Source: Micrococcus sp. 2A (lineage in GTDB: Bacteria; Actinomycetota; Actinomycetes; Actinomycetales; Micrococcaceae). From it: 64,000 bases of DNA. Position 1 is the stretch's first letter; every line of letters starts with the position of its first letter. Shown in pieces: positions 45,840 through 54,398 of this stretch. The notes under the pieces were generated by a model. The model had not been told where the DNA came from. It did no database searches and saw only the letters and a program-made list of their open reading frames with translations. Both the position numbers and the translations under genes were made by a program. The stretch spans positions 1,798,001 through 1,862,000 of the forward strand of contig NZ_CP154351.1 in assembly GCF_039519235.1 (NCBI RefSeq), written 5' to 3'.

Positions 45840-47129
45840 ATGAACCGCGTAAATCTCTTATCCATCGCCATCCGCATCGGCGGATTCCTCTGCTCCGCGG
45901 GCCAGACCGTCCTGCTCGCCCGCATGCTCGGCGCGCACGACCTCGGTGTCTACTCCGCCATCCTGGCCTTCGCCACCGTCGTCTACCTCGCGGCCCCGAC
46001 CGGCATGGGAGTCTTCCTCTTCCGCGAGTCCTCACGCGCCATTGCCCGCGGAAACATGGACAGGGTGAGGGGCCTCCGCTCCGCCACGTTCCGTCTCGGC
46101 CTGGCGGCGTCCTCGCTGGCCTCTCTTCTCTTGGGGGTCTTGATGCTCACGGGGGTGACGCCGAGCATTGACGGCTGGACCATCGTCCTCGTGATGCTCC
46201 TCGCCTTCACCCTCGGGCTTGACCCGCTGCGGTCGGGAATCATGCGTGGAATGGGATCCGCTCTGCAGGCCCAGCTCCCCGAGATTCTGATCCGGCCGGG
46301 TATCTTTACCGTGGTCTTGCTGGGGGTGTATCTCCTAACGCCGGGGTCCCTGGATGTGAATGTTGCGCTTCTTGCGTACAACGTGGCCGGGCTGATCGCC
46401 CTCGCCTACGGCAACCTCGTCATCAACCGCTGGGTCCCCCGGGGCATGAGAGAGCGCATCACCCCGCGGGAGGTCATCGGCGCCTCAGTGGATCAGACGA
46501 TCTTCAGCAGCTCACAGACCCTGATGACGAACCTCGAGGTTCTCGTCCTCTCCGCCCTCAGCCTGACCGTCGCGGCCGGACAGCTGAGGGTTGCGCTGCT
46601 GGGCGTCGTGGCGCTGCTGTTCATCTACAACGCCATCGCCTTCGTCTCGGTCCGCGACATCGGCGTCAGCCTCGCCAAGAATGACGATCTCCCAGGGGTG
46701 CTCCGCGCCTCGGATCGGCTTGTCGGACTGGGCCTCGTCTCCACGGCGGCCATCACCGCCACCATCCTCCTCATCGGTGAACCGGTGATCGCGGTGATCT
46801 TCGGCGAGGAGTACCGCCCCGCGTCGGGCGCCCTCAGCATTCTGGCCATCGGGCATGTGCTGGCCATCGCCTGCGGTCCCTCCTTCGAGATCGTCCGGCT
46901 GCTCGACAGCAGATGGTTCTCCATCGGCGTGAACCTCGCCACCTGCGTGGTCCTCCCCGTACTCACCGTCGCGTTGCTGCCCGTAATGGACCCGCTCTTC
47001 GCGGTGGCGATCGCCTCCGCCATGGCCAACGTCTTACGCAGGCTGACGATCGCCTGGCACGTCGGACGCCAGCTAGGCGCGGATACCACCGCGCTGGGCG
47101 CCGTCCGGCGGCGTCTTCGCGCGGTGTGA
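45840..47129 (+). CDS. Wzx-type polysaccharide flippase
   Basis: 429 residues with 12 or more hydrophobic segments, MATE/Wzx (MOP) superfamily. Opening ISIAIRIGG-type helix, then AGQTVLLARMLGAHDLGVYS, which is typical of RfbX/Wzx proteins. It would move undecaprenyl-diphosphate-linked repeat units across the membrane. Last gene of the plus-strand arm; its stop faces the stop of the glycosyltransferase from the minus-strand arm 57 nt away. Confidence 0.88.
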   Translation: MNRVNLLSIAIRIGGFLCSAGQTVLLARMLGAHDLGVYSAILAFATVVYLAAPTGMGVFLFRESSRAIARGNMDRVRGLRSATFRLGLAASSLASLLLGVLMLTGVTPSIDGWTIVLVMLLAFTLGLDPLRSGIMRGMGSALQAQLPEILIRPGIFTVVLLGVYLLTPGSLDVNVALLAYNVAGLIALAYGNLVINRWVPRGMRERITPREVIGASVDQTIFSSSQTLMTNLEVLVLSALSLTVAAGQLRVALLGVVALLFIYNAIAFVSVRDIGVSLAKNDDLPGVLRASDRLVGLGLVSTAAITATILLIGEPVIAVIFGEEYRPASGALSILAIGHVLAIACGPSFEIVRLLDSRWFSIGVNLATCVVLPVLTVALLPVMDPLFAVAIASAMANVLRRLTIAWHVGRQLGADTTALGAVRRRLRAV

Positions 47130-47186
47130 GACGGGGCGTCCGTCCCTGGCCACTGGGCACACCCGGGGCGTCCCCCTCGGCTCACC

Positions 47187-48293
47187 TCACCACCATGGCA
47201 GGGGCGGCGGCTCCACTCCAGGCAGCCCCTCACGCCAGTGCTCGATGACGCGCTCGAGGTACGCGGCGCCCGCATCAGCGGAGATCGAGGACTCCGCCCA
47301 ACCCCGCAGCCGATCCCGACCGTCGGCGCTGGGACACTCCTGCGCCCCCGCCCACGCGACCGCCGCCCGTATGCCATTCTCGGTCGGTTCAAACCGGTAT
47401 CCCTGCAGGTCTGACCGAACTACCTGGGCCGCGCCGGCAGCGCTGGAGACCAACACCCTCGTCCCGGACAAGAGGGCCTCGGAGACGACCGCTCCCCATC
47501 CGTCATACCGCGAAGGCAGGACCAGGAAGTCCGCGGTCGCCATGAGCTGACGCACCACGGGATTCGGCAGCGCTCCGCTGACGGTGAGGTGCTGCGGGTG
47601 TTGCGCCGCGAGCTCGTGTATCTCCTCCCCGGCCGGCCCCGAGCCGACGATCCGCATCCGCAGGCCGGCACGGACGGCGGCCCGCGCGAACGGGACGATG
47701 TTCTTGTTGCCGTCGAGGCGGCCCACGTAGAGGATCTGCCCTGCGGCTGTCTCCTCGGATGTCCCCCCGGAAGCCTCTGCGTGGGGCGAGAGCCAGTACG
47801 CGAAGGGGGCGACCTTCGCGGCAGGCACCCCCGCTCGCCGGAGCTGGCCCACGCCGCCCTGGCCCGTCGTCAGGAAGTGCCCCCCTCCCCGGGAGAACCG
47901 GCGAACCCACCGGCGGGTCCGCATCCACCAGTTCGCTCGGCGGGGCAGGGTGTTCAACTGCCACGGCTCCACGTATCCAATGTGGAATGCGCCCGATTGG
48001 ACCGCTGTCTCACGGGCCCGCACCTCGAATGGTGTGCGGCCGATCCCGGAGATCACGTGGATGGTCTCCTGCGTCCAGGACTCGGCGACTTTTGGAGGCA
48101 CCGGGACGTCTTCCGGCGCGATGACGACACGGGCGTCGCCGTGATCCAGGGCCTGGTCCCAGCCCTGCGCGAGCCGGCGTGTCGCCACTGGCTTTCGCGC
48201 GACCACATCGACAGTGTGGCCCCGCCCGGCCAGAGCCGAGAGGAACGCCGCCTGATGGAGTGAGGGGACGGGTTGCCAGAAGACGAACTTCAT
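47187..48293 (-). CDS. Glycosyltransferase, GT-B fold
   Basis: 368 residues. N-terminal half with MKFVFWQPVPSLHQAAFLSAL and HVISGIGRTPFEVRARETA; C-terminal nucleotide-sugar domain with ILYVGRLDGNKNIVPF, the GT4-like SRYDGWGAVVSEALLSGT (E-x7-E motif), and a GSGPAGEEIHEL strand. Soluble, cytoplasmic side. Its N-terminal region is homologous to the truncated glycosyltransferase piece in the chimeric frame just upstream. The ATG overlaps the stop of that frame by four bases. Confidence 0.88.
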   Translation of the reverse strand: MKFVFWQPVPSLHQAAFLSALAGRGHTVDVVARKPVATRRLAQGWDQALDHGDARVVIAPEDVPVPPKVAESWTQETIHVISGIGRTPFEVRARETAVQSGAFHIGYVEPWQLNTLPRRANWWMRTRRWVRRFSRGGGHFLTTGQGGVGQLRRAGVPAAKVAPFAYWLSPHAEASGGTSEETAAGQILYVGRLDGNKNIVPFARAAVRAGLRMRIVGSGPAGEEIHELAAQHPQHLTVSGALPNPVVRQLMATADFLVLPSRYDGWGAVVSEALLSGTRVLVSSAAGAAQVVRSDLQGYRFEPTENGIRAAVAWAGAQECPSADGRDRLRGWAESSISADAGAAYLERVIEHWREGLPGVEPPPLPWW

Positions 48294-49609
48294 GAGCTCC
48301 TCGCTTCGATTCTCAATCCCCAGGCGATGTCCTGCTCCGACCAGGCCCTGGAGTTTCTTCCTGCACGCCGCATGTGCGGCGCCGGGGGTTTCTCCGTCAA
48401 CAGAGCGGAGAACACGAGGAATGTCATCACGGTGAACGAGTTGCCGAAGGTGAAGAGCCAGCCCTCGAATTGCACGTTCGCCAGGATCGCCACGAACGCC
48501 GCCGCTCCGAAGCGGGTCCCCCGCGTTCTGGCGAGGATCGCCAGCAGGATCCCCGCCATGAGCGCGAGCCCCCACCAGCCGAATTCGTACGCGGCCTTGA
48601 GGAAGACGTTGACTCCTGCCTCACTCTGGACCGAGGCGGATCCGCCGCCGAACCCGGACGGCATGCCGCGGCGGATGTCCGCCAGCGCCAGCGTCCAGTA
48701 GTGGGTCCGGGAGTCGTTGGTCCTGGTCAGGCCGGTGTCGCCGTCCGAGGTCGTGAACTCCTCGGGCGAGGTCACCAACTGCACGACACTGAACACCAGC
48801 ACACCGAGCATGAGGGCGCGGATCCGCCAGTCGGAGAAGATCCTCCAGGCCGCGAGCACAAGGAACAGCGCCGTCGCGAGGGCGCCGGCCTGGGACGCTG
48901 GCCACACGATGGTGAGCATGACCAGCACCCAGTAGCCGACCATGACCCAGCGCCGACGGATCACCACGCTCGCGAGCGCCGTCACGAGGGCCATGATCGC
49001 GAGGGCGTTGGCGTTCAGGAACAGCCCGCGCAACCGGCCGGCCTCGATCGGGCTGCCGATCCCCGCGATCCCCATCAGCAATGAGGAGATGACGAGCAGA
49101 CCGGAGGCGACGAACACGCACCAGAGCAGATCGCGTGGGGTGAAGATCGTCCTGGCCGCCCACAGGAGGGCGAAGACGATCGCGGTGCTACTGGGAACGA
49201 CCGACGTTAACCCTTGCACCCTTTGGCATTTCCGCAGACGCCCGTTAATTTTCCTCGACCAAAGATTTGATTGCCAGAACTCGAAGTCGGCACAGTGAAT
49301 CGCTCTGTGTTTTTGCGCGCTCGATAGGACTTTGTGTTGCAATGGAGTTTGCCCAATCCCTGAACTCACGTGGCCGAATCCATGCTCACTTAGAATTTGC
49401 CGAGCCAGGCTAGGTAGCTCCTTCGGACTTTTTACCTGAGACAGGCAGACGGCCCCGTAGTGAACGCCAGCCATACGTCCCTCTTCACGCCGCTGATCAC
49501 AAATGCCCGCCTCAACTATGAAGTCGACTTCAAGGCCTTGACGCGCAGTATCATACCCTGAAGAGTACCGATGCGCACAGGCGGGAGGCTGCCAAAGTGT
49601 GTCATGCAT
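48290..49609 (-). CDS. Chimeric frame: glycosyltransferase N-terminus fused to Wzy C-terminus
   Basis: 439 residues in one uninterrupted frame. Residues 1 to about 130 resemble the first third of the neighbouring glycosyltransferase (GLEVDFIVEAGI, HVSSGIGQTPLQHKVLSSA, ADFEFWQSNLWSRKINGR). From about residue 133 (SSTAIVFALLWAARTIF) it turns into the second part of an O-antigen polymerase/ligase with GLFLNANALAIMALVTALA, TRTNDSRTHYW and several helices. Neither half is complete. Base composition changes at the same point (about 49,210): AT-richer before, GC-rich after. Most likely a recombination scar and non-functional, though an altered product might be made. Confidence 0.75.
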   Translation of the reverse strand: MHDTLWQPPACAHRYSSGYDTARQGLEVDFIVEAGICDQRREEGRMAGVHYGAVCLSQVKSPKELPSLARQILSEHGFGHVSSGIGQTPLQHKVLSSAQKHRAIHCADFEFWQSNLWSRKINGRLRKCQRVQGLTSVVPSSTAIVFALLWAARTIFTPRDLLWCVFVASGLLVISSLLMGIAGIGSPIEAGRLRGLFLNANALAIMALVTALASVVIRRRWVMVGYWVLVMLTIVWPASQAGALATALFLVLAAWRIFSDWRIRALMLGVLVFSVVQLVTSPEEFTTSDGDTGLTRTNDSRTHYWTLALADIRRGMPSGFGGGSASVQSEAGVNVFLKAAYEFGWWGLALMAGILLAILARTRGTRFGAAAFVAILANVQFEGWLFTFGNSFTVMTFLVFSALLTEKPPAPHMRRAGRNSRAWSEQDIAWGLRIEARSS

Positions 49610-50990
49610 CTGAAGTCACCCTTCTAAATAACCCTGCCCAAATGACGCGCCGGTCAAAAACTCACTTCTCGACAGGTACGCGGCTCTCTACCTACGGATC
49701 TTATGCGCAACTGTCATGGGGGGGCTTGACTTGGCTTGGGGGAGCGTTGAAGCGCGCTGATGCAACCCCAAATTGCCACTTAAGACAATCATAAGTATCA
49801 CAGTTTTCCCGATGCCAACGAAAAATCCATTTGGCTCCAGTGCGCTGACAATAAGAATGACGACAGCGTAGGATCTTATCAAAGTCTTATCGCCCACCCT
49901 TCTCGATGGACAAAACAGGCGGTAGATGACCAGGGTCAAAACAAGAAGAGCGGCCGCCAAGCCAATAATACCAGCCTGAACCGCAAGGAGTAGCACCGGT
50001 GTATGAGGCTGCAGTAGATCGAGTTCACTAATGGGGGGGCCAAAAAAGGGATTATCTGCAAACGCATTCCAGGTTACTGCGTTGAATTCGACGCGGCCGG
50101 AGGTAATGTCAGGCGTTCCGCCGCCCGCGTTTGCTCGCTCCTCGACCCGCAGGAGGGCATCAAGCGCCGAGGAGAAGGATATGGCGGTCAATGCATATAT
50201 ACCGGCCATAGCCAGCATAACCACGGTCGCGATAGGTGGCATTCGCGTAATCGCCATCAAGATAAGAGCGGCAGAAAATGCTATAAATCCCCCTCGGCCC
50301 CCAGAGATCCACATACCGGAAACCAATATGCAGACGAGTACAGATCTTAGTAACCAGTTTTTGCATGCACCTTTCAAAGGTGCACCCTGGATAACCGCCA
50401 GACTAGCGAGGCCGAGCAAAGGTGCAGTGTTGGTGGAACTGAAAGACAGTCCAGAATATCGGAGGCCAAATGTGTTCTCCATGCCGATGTAGGGCATTCC
50501 AAAATATTGCAGAAGAATATCGACGGCGCTAGCCAAGCCGCCAACAGTGAGGCCCGCTAGCATCGGTTGAAATGTCCATGGGCGAAAGCTAATTAGGAAA
50601 GCGAGAAGAATTGAAACAAGACCAACGATCGGCTTGAATAGATCAAGCTGAAGTCCATAGGTTCCTTTCACTAGAAAGATTGCGTTTACGGTAAGGAGGC
50701 TGAAAGTTGCCAACGCAGGAAGGGGGGATATGCGACGATGGCCTCCATGACTCAAAATAACAATAAGAATAGCAAAAACGTAACGAAAAGCATCGAGTGC
50801 GACCGAGTTTACGCCCTGCACGAAGTCAATTGGTATTAGAGCCCCGAACAAGAACGCTGCAGACCTGACTCCGGCTCGCTTTGATTTTACAAGAATCCCG
50901 AAAGGCAGGATTGCGACACCCAATAAAATTAGTTCAATCACCGAGCACCTTACGCTGGCACCAGGTGAAAAGCGCCTGATGCATGACCTC
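49215..50990. mobile_element. Low-GC horizontally acquired segment (wzy plus 5' glycosyltransferase)
   Basis: About 1.8 kb with clearly lower GC and AT-rich codons compared with flanks. It holds the intact Wzy-like gene, the 5' third of a glycosyltransferase and short spacers. No insertion-sequence ends or transposase are visible, so homologous recombination with a foreign polysaccharide locus is the simplest source. Boundaries are estimated by eye. Confidence 0.65.
49688..50941 (-). CDS. Wzy-like O-antigen polymerase/ligase
   Basis: 417 residues, about ten to twelve hydrophobic segments and a large external loop. Wzy/WaaL-type features: GLRYSGLSFSSTNTAPLLGLA, MWISGGRGGFIAF, and the external-loop end SGRVEFNAVTWNAFADNPFFG (the GR...W...NP pattern of this superfamily). 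GTG start. Codon use is AT-rich unlike the rest of the window, so it was probably acquired. It is the only complete polymerase in the locus, making it the likely polymerising enzyme. Confidence 0.85.
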   Translation of the reverse strand: MIELILLGVAILPFGILVKSKRAGVRSAAFLFGALIPIDFVQGVNSVALDAFRYVFAILIVILSHGGHRRISPLPALATFSLLTVNAIFLVKGTYGLQLDLFKPIVGLVSILLAFLISFRPWTFQPMLAGLTVGGLASAVDILLQYFGMPYIGMENTFGLRYSGLSFSSTNTAPLLGLASLAVIQGAPLKGACKNWLLRSVLVCILVSGMWISGGRGGFIAFSAALILMAITRMPPIATVVMLAMAGIYALTAISFSSALDALLRVEERANAGGGTPDITSGRVEFNAVTWNAFADNPFFGPPISELDLLQPHTPVLLLAVQAGIIGLAAALLVLTLVIYRLFCPSRRVGDKTLIRSYAVVILIVSALEPNGFFVGIGKTVILMIVLSGNLGLHQRASTLPQAKSSPPMTVAHKIRR

Positions 50991-51011
50991 GCATGTCGAG
51001 TAATCCATCAT
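50934..51011 (-). pseudogene. 25-codon ORF overlapping the wzy start, possible gene relic
   Basis: Encodes MMDYSTCEVMHQALFTWCQR and five more residues. Its stop overlaps the wzy GTG start by eight bases, as expected for the tail of a formerly coupled upstream gene, but a stop codon immediately precedes its ATG. It may be the remnant of a gene truncated when the island formed, or chance. Confidence 0.3.
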
Positions 51012-51079
51012 CTAAAGCCTTCCGTCATCTCGAAGCTGCCCCGATGTCATGGCCATTGCGCTTCCGGAGGTCCACAAAG

Positions 51080-52210
51080 TCACCGGCGGATCCCCCGCCG
51101 CTCGTGATGAGTCCCTGCCATCGTGCGGATAAAGTTGACCACGCGGCGAGAGGAGTCCGGGATGGCGTAGTCCGCCGGCAGTGCGGCCGGGCCGTCCGCG
51201 GCGAAGTCCACGATTACCGTGCGCACCGCGTCCACCACGTCCGCCGGGTCCAGGCCGGTGGCAATGATGGCTCCGGTGTCAATCGCCTCCGGGCGCTCGA
51301 TTGCGTCGCGCAGGGTGACCGCCGGGAACCCCAGCATGGAGGACTCCTCGGAGATGGTGCCCGAGTCGGAGATCACGCAGCGGGCGTTGAGCTGCAGCTT
51401 GTTGTAGTCGTGGAAGCCCAGCGGCTCGTGAAGGCGGATCGCGCTGGACGCGGTGAGGTCGAACTGCTCCAGACGACGGCGGGTGCGCGGGTGAGTGGAG
51501 ACGAGGAACGGCACCCCCTGGTCCTCCGCCACCGCCTGCAGGGATGCCAGCACCTGCTCCAGGCGGTCCTGCCGGTCGACGTTCTCCTCGCGGTGGACCG
51601 ACGTTAGGAGGTACTCCCCCGCCGTCAGTCCCAGGCGCTCCAGCACGTCCGAGGCCTCGATCTGCTCCCGGTAGGCGGCGAGCACCTCGTTCATGGGGGA
51701 ACCCATCACCATGACGTCCCGCGGGTGCAGGCCCTCGGCCAAGAGGTTCCGGCGGGAGTGCTCGGTGTACACGAGGTTGTAGTCGCTCACATGGTCTACG
51801 AGGTGACGGTTGATCTCCTCGGGGACGTTCGGATCGAAGGAGCGGTTGCCCGCCTCCAGATGGAACACGGGCACCTTCATCCGCCTGCCCATGAGGGCGG
51901 ACACGCAGCTGTTGGTGTCACCGAGCACGACCATGGCATCCGGCTTCTCCTCCAGCAGCACCCGCTCGGTGCCCTTGAGCACGTCGCCGAGGACGGCTCC
52001 CAGGGAGCTGGTGTCCGCTTCGAGGAAGTGGTCCGGCCGGCGGAGGCCGAGGTCTTCGAAGAACACCTCATTGAGGTTGTAGTCGTAGTTCTGCCCGGTG
52101 TGGACCAGCACATGGTCCACATGCTTCTCCAACCGGCGGATCACGCACGCCAGGCGGATGATCTCGGGGCGGGTGCCCACGACGGTCATGACTTTCAGGC
52201 GACCGCTCAT
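51080..52210 (-). CDS. capG: CapG/FnlC-type UDP-sugar 2-epimerase
   Basis: 376-residue WecB-family epimerase: VVGTRPEIIRLACVI, HTGQNYDYNLNEVFFEDLG, VLGDTNSCVSA, HLEAGNRSFD, TSVHREENVD and SDSGTISEESSMLG. On its own it could be UDP-GlcNAc 2-epimerase (WecB), but its position after capE and capF suggests the third step of UDP-L-FucNAc synthesis (UDP-2-acetamido-2,6-dideoxy-L-talose 2-epimerisation). ATG preferred over a GTG two codons earlier because GAGGTGG has better spacing. Two bases after the capF stop. Confidence 0.85.
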   Translation of the reverse strand: MSGRLKVMTVVGTRPEIIRLACVIRRLEKHVDHVLVHTGQNYDYNLNEVFFEDLGLRRPDHFLEADTSSLGAVLGDVLKGTERVLLEEKPDAMVVLGDTNSCVSALMGRRMKVPVFHLEAGNRSFDPNVPEEINRHLVDHVSDYNLVYTEHSRRNLLAEGLHPRDVMVMGSPMNEVLAAYREQIEASDVLERLGLTAGEYLLTSVHREENVDRQDRLEQVLASLQAVAEDQGVPFLVSTHPRTRRRLEQFDLTASSAIRLHEPLGFHDYNKLQLNARCVISDSGTISEESSMLGFPAVTLRDAIERPEAIDTGAIIATGLDPADVVDAVRTVIVDFAADGPAALPADYAIPDSSRRVVNFIRTMAGTHHERRGIRR

Positions 52211-52212
52211 GG

Positions 52213-53307
52213 TCACACCACCTCAGGGATCGTGTCGGGGTTCGTGGGATCGAAGATGTCGTCGGTCCAGAACGCGGTGTACAGAGTGGACGCACCCACG
52301 TTGGTGATCTTGTGTGACACGAGCGTGGGCATGTCCACCGAGACAGGCTGCTCCCCGTTCACCCGGAACACATACACCTCGTCGGTGCCCATCTTCCGCA
52401 GAGAGATCTCCGCCTCCCCCGCCAGCACCGTGAACCGCTCCACCTTGCGGCGGTGGTAGTGGTCGCCTCGAGTGACGCCCGGAGCGGTCGTGGAGAACGA
52501 CGTCTGCCCGGTGCCGCCCCGGGAGCGCACGATCTCGAAGAAGGAACCTCGTGCATCCGCATGACGCGTGATGGGCAGCGGCAGCCCATGGGGATAGAGG
52601 TAGGAGCGGTACGTGTTGAACAGGTCCCGGTCGAAGTCAGTGGCCAGATCCGGGAACTCGGTGCGCTCATACGTGCGGGCCATGTCTCCCAGGCGGGCGG
52701 CGAGCCCACTCACCGTCTCGTGGACCGCAAGGGTGTCCATGGCTGCGACGGGCACAGCGCCGACGAGCACGTCCGCCGCGTGCTGGGCGTGCAGCAGGGT
52801 CAGCTCCTTGTCCTGTTGCACCTCCGGTGTCTCCCCGGCGGCGATCAGGTGGCAGAACGTGGCTGTCACCGCGTTGTAGAACGGACGCCCGAACTCCCCG
52901 AACAGATTCGGCAGGCGGATGTCCTCGTACTCAGCGCCCCGGTTCCGCGCCTGAGTGCCCAGCACGTCCGCTGCGCCCGTCTTCGCCTCGCCATAGACCG
53001 ATCCGTTGGTGGCCTGGGTGCTGTTGGCGAAGACCACGCGAGAGGGAGCGGAGTCGACCTGCCCGAGAACCTCGGCCACCTGCCGCGCGAACCGGTTGTT
53101 GCCCTCGGCGACCTCCTGGTCCGTACCCCGGTTCACGCCGGCCAGGTGCAGCAGCTGGTCCGCGCCGTCCAGGGCCGCACGTGCCGCCTCCGGGTCGAAG
53201 GAGTCCCCCACGGGCAGGAGGGCGACCTCGTGGCCGTGCTCCTGGAGCGCGGCCCGCGTGTGGAGCCCGAGGAAACCACGACCTCCCGTCAACACATAGC
53301 GCGCCAT
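52213..53307 (-). CDS. capF: CapF-type bifunctional reductase/cupin
   Basis: 364 residues. N-terminal SDR domain with YVLTGGRGFLGLHTRAAL and the core HLAGVNRG; C-terminal cupin with TRHADARGSFFEIVRS and GVTRGDHYHRRKVERF, the metal-site histidines of CapF. In Staphylococcus the two domains epimerise and reduce the CapE product to UDP-2-acetamido-2,6-dideoxy-L-talose. The two-base gap to capG and close spacing to capE make a three-gene unit. Confidence 0.9.
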   Translation of the reverse strand: MARYVLTGGRGFLGLHTRAALQEHGHEVALLPVGDSFDPEAARAALDGADQLLHLAGVNRGTDQEVAEGNNRFARQVAEVLGQVDSAPSRVVFANSTQATNGSVYGEAKTGAADVLGTQARNRGAEYEDIRLPNLFGEFGRPFYNAVTATFCHLIAAGETPEVQQDKELTLLHAQHAADVLVGAVPVAAMDTLAVHETVSGLAARLGDMARTYERTEFPDLATDFDRDLFNTYRSYLYPHGLPLPITRHADARGSFFEIVRSRGGTGQTSFSTTAPGVTRGDHYHRRKVERFTVLAGEAEISLRKMGTDEVYVFRVNGEQPVSVDMPTLVSHKITNVGASTLYTAFWTDDIFDPTNPDTIPEVV

Positions 53308-53309
53308 GG

Positions 53310-54350
53310 TCAGCCTTCCTTGGTCGGAATGCCCGCGAGTGCCAGCTCGCGGCGGACGTCCGGAAGAGTCAGCAGCAGTCGCTCGACGTCCTCCACGGAC
53401 ATGAGCGGAACGGTGTGGGAGTCGTAGTCATCGTACTGCGTGTGTGCCTTGTCTCCTTCTTCCACATAGACCTTGTAGTTGAGGTCGCGGGCGTCGGCCT
53501 GGATGCGGAAGTAGTCCCCCATGTCCTCAGCGCGGGAGAGCTCCTCGCGGCTGGCCAGCGCCTCGGAGACCTTCTCCGCATGGCGGGTGCCGATGATGTC
53601 CACGCGGGCATCGGAGTGGAAGAGGTTGATCACTGCCTGTGCCAGGGCGCCGATCGTGCAGGAAGGAGCCTTGCGGATGAACAGGTCACCCTGCTCGGCG
53701 TGCTCCCAGGCGAACTCCACGAGGGACACGGACTCGGAGAGGGACATCATGAAGCGGGTCATCTCCGGGTTGGTCACCGTGAGGTTCTTCCCAGCCTTGA
53801 GCTGGCGGATGAAGAGGGGGATCACGGAGCCCCGGGAATACATGACGTTGCCGTAGCGCACGCAGGAGACGGTGGTGGCGGCCGTGGGGTTGTTCAGGCC
53901 GTGGGACAGAGCCACCTTCTCCATGAGCGCCTTGGACATGCCCATCGCGTTGACGGGGTACACCGCTTTGTCCGTGGAGAGGCACACGAGCGACCGCACC
54001 CCGGCCTCATCCGAGGCGCGCACCACGTTGGCGGAGCCGTTCACATTGGTGCGCACCGCCTCCATGGGGAAGAACTCACACGAGGGGACCTGCTTGAGGG
54101 CAGCCGCGTGGAACACGTAGTCCACGTCGCGGACCGCCCGCTCCATGCTCGTGTAGTCGCGGATGTCGCCCAGGTAGAACCGCAGGCGCTCGTCGCCGAT
54201 GTCGTGGCGCATCTGGTCCTGCTTCGCCTCGTCCCGGCTGAGGACGCGGATCTCCGCGATGTCGCCCCTGTCGAGGAGCTTCTTGGTGACGGTGTGGCCG
54301 AAGGAACCGGTGCCACCGGTGATCAGGATCTTGAGGTCGGTCTCAGTCAT
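53310..54350 (-). CDS. capE: CapE-type UDP-GlcNAc 4,6-dehydratase/5-epimerase
   Basis: 346-residue SDR. Rossmann loop ILITGGTGSFGHTV, LSRDEAKQDQMRHD, FHAAALKQVPSCEFFP, and STDKAVYPVNAMGMSKALMEK, where Met replaces the usual catalytic Tyr before the conserved Lys, as in CapE/WbjB. Converts UDP-GlcNAc to UDP-2-acetamido-2,6-dideoxy-beta-L-arabino-hexos-4-ulose. ATG of MTETDLK preferred because of GGGAG upstream; an in-frame ATG ten codons earlier lacks a site. Confidence 0.92.
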   Translation of the reverse strand: MTETDLKILITGGTGSFGHTVTKKLLDRGDIAEIRVLSRDEAKQDQMRHDIGDERLRFYLGDIRDYTSMERAVRDVDYVFHAAALKQVPSCEFFPMEAVRTNVNGSANVVRASDEAGVRSLVCLSTDKAVYPVNAMGMSKALMEKVALSHGLNNPTAATTVSCVRYGNVMYSRGSVIPLFIRQLKAGKNLTVTNPEMTRFMMSLSESVSLVEFAWEHAEQGDLFIRKAPSCTIGALAQAVINLFHSDARVDIIGTRHAEKVSEALASREELSRAEDMGDYFRIQADARDLNYKVYVEEGDKAHTQYDDYDSHTVPLMSVEDVERLLLTLPDVRRELALAGIPTKEG

Positions 54351-54398
54351 CGAGGACTCCCGGGTTGGTGAGGACGTCATGAAAGGAAGCTGGGCGGG

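Noticed and set aside
49610..49687. Possible insertion-sequence end in the low-GC island
   Set aside because: No terminal inverted repeats, target duplications or transposase fragments could be seen around the island.
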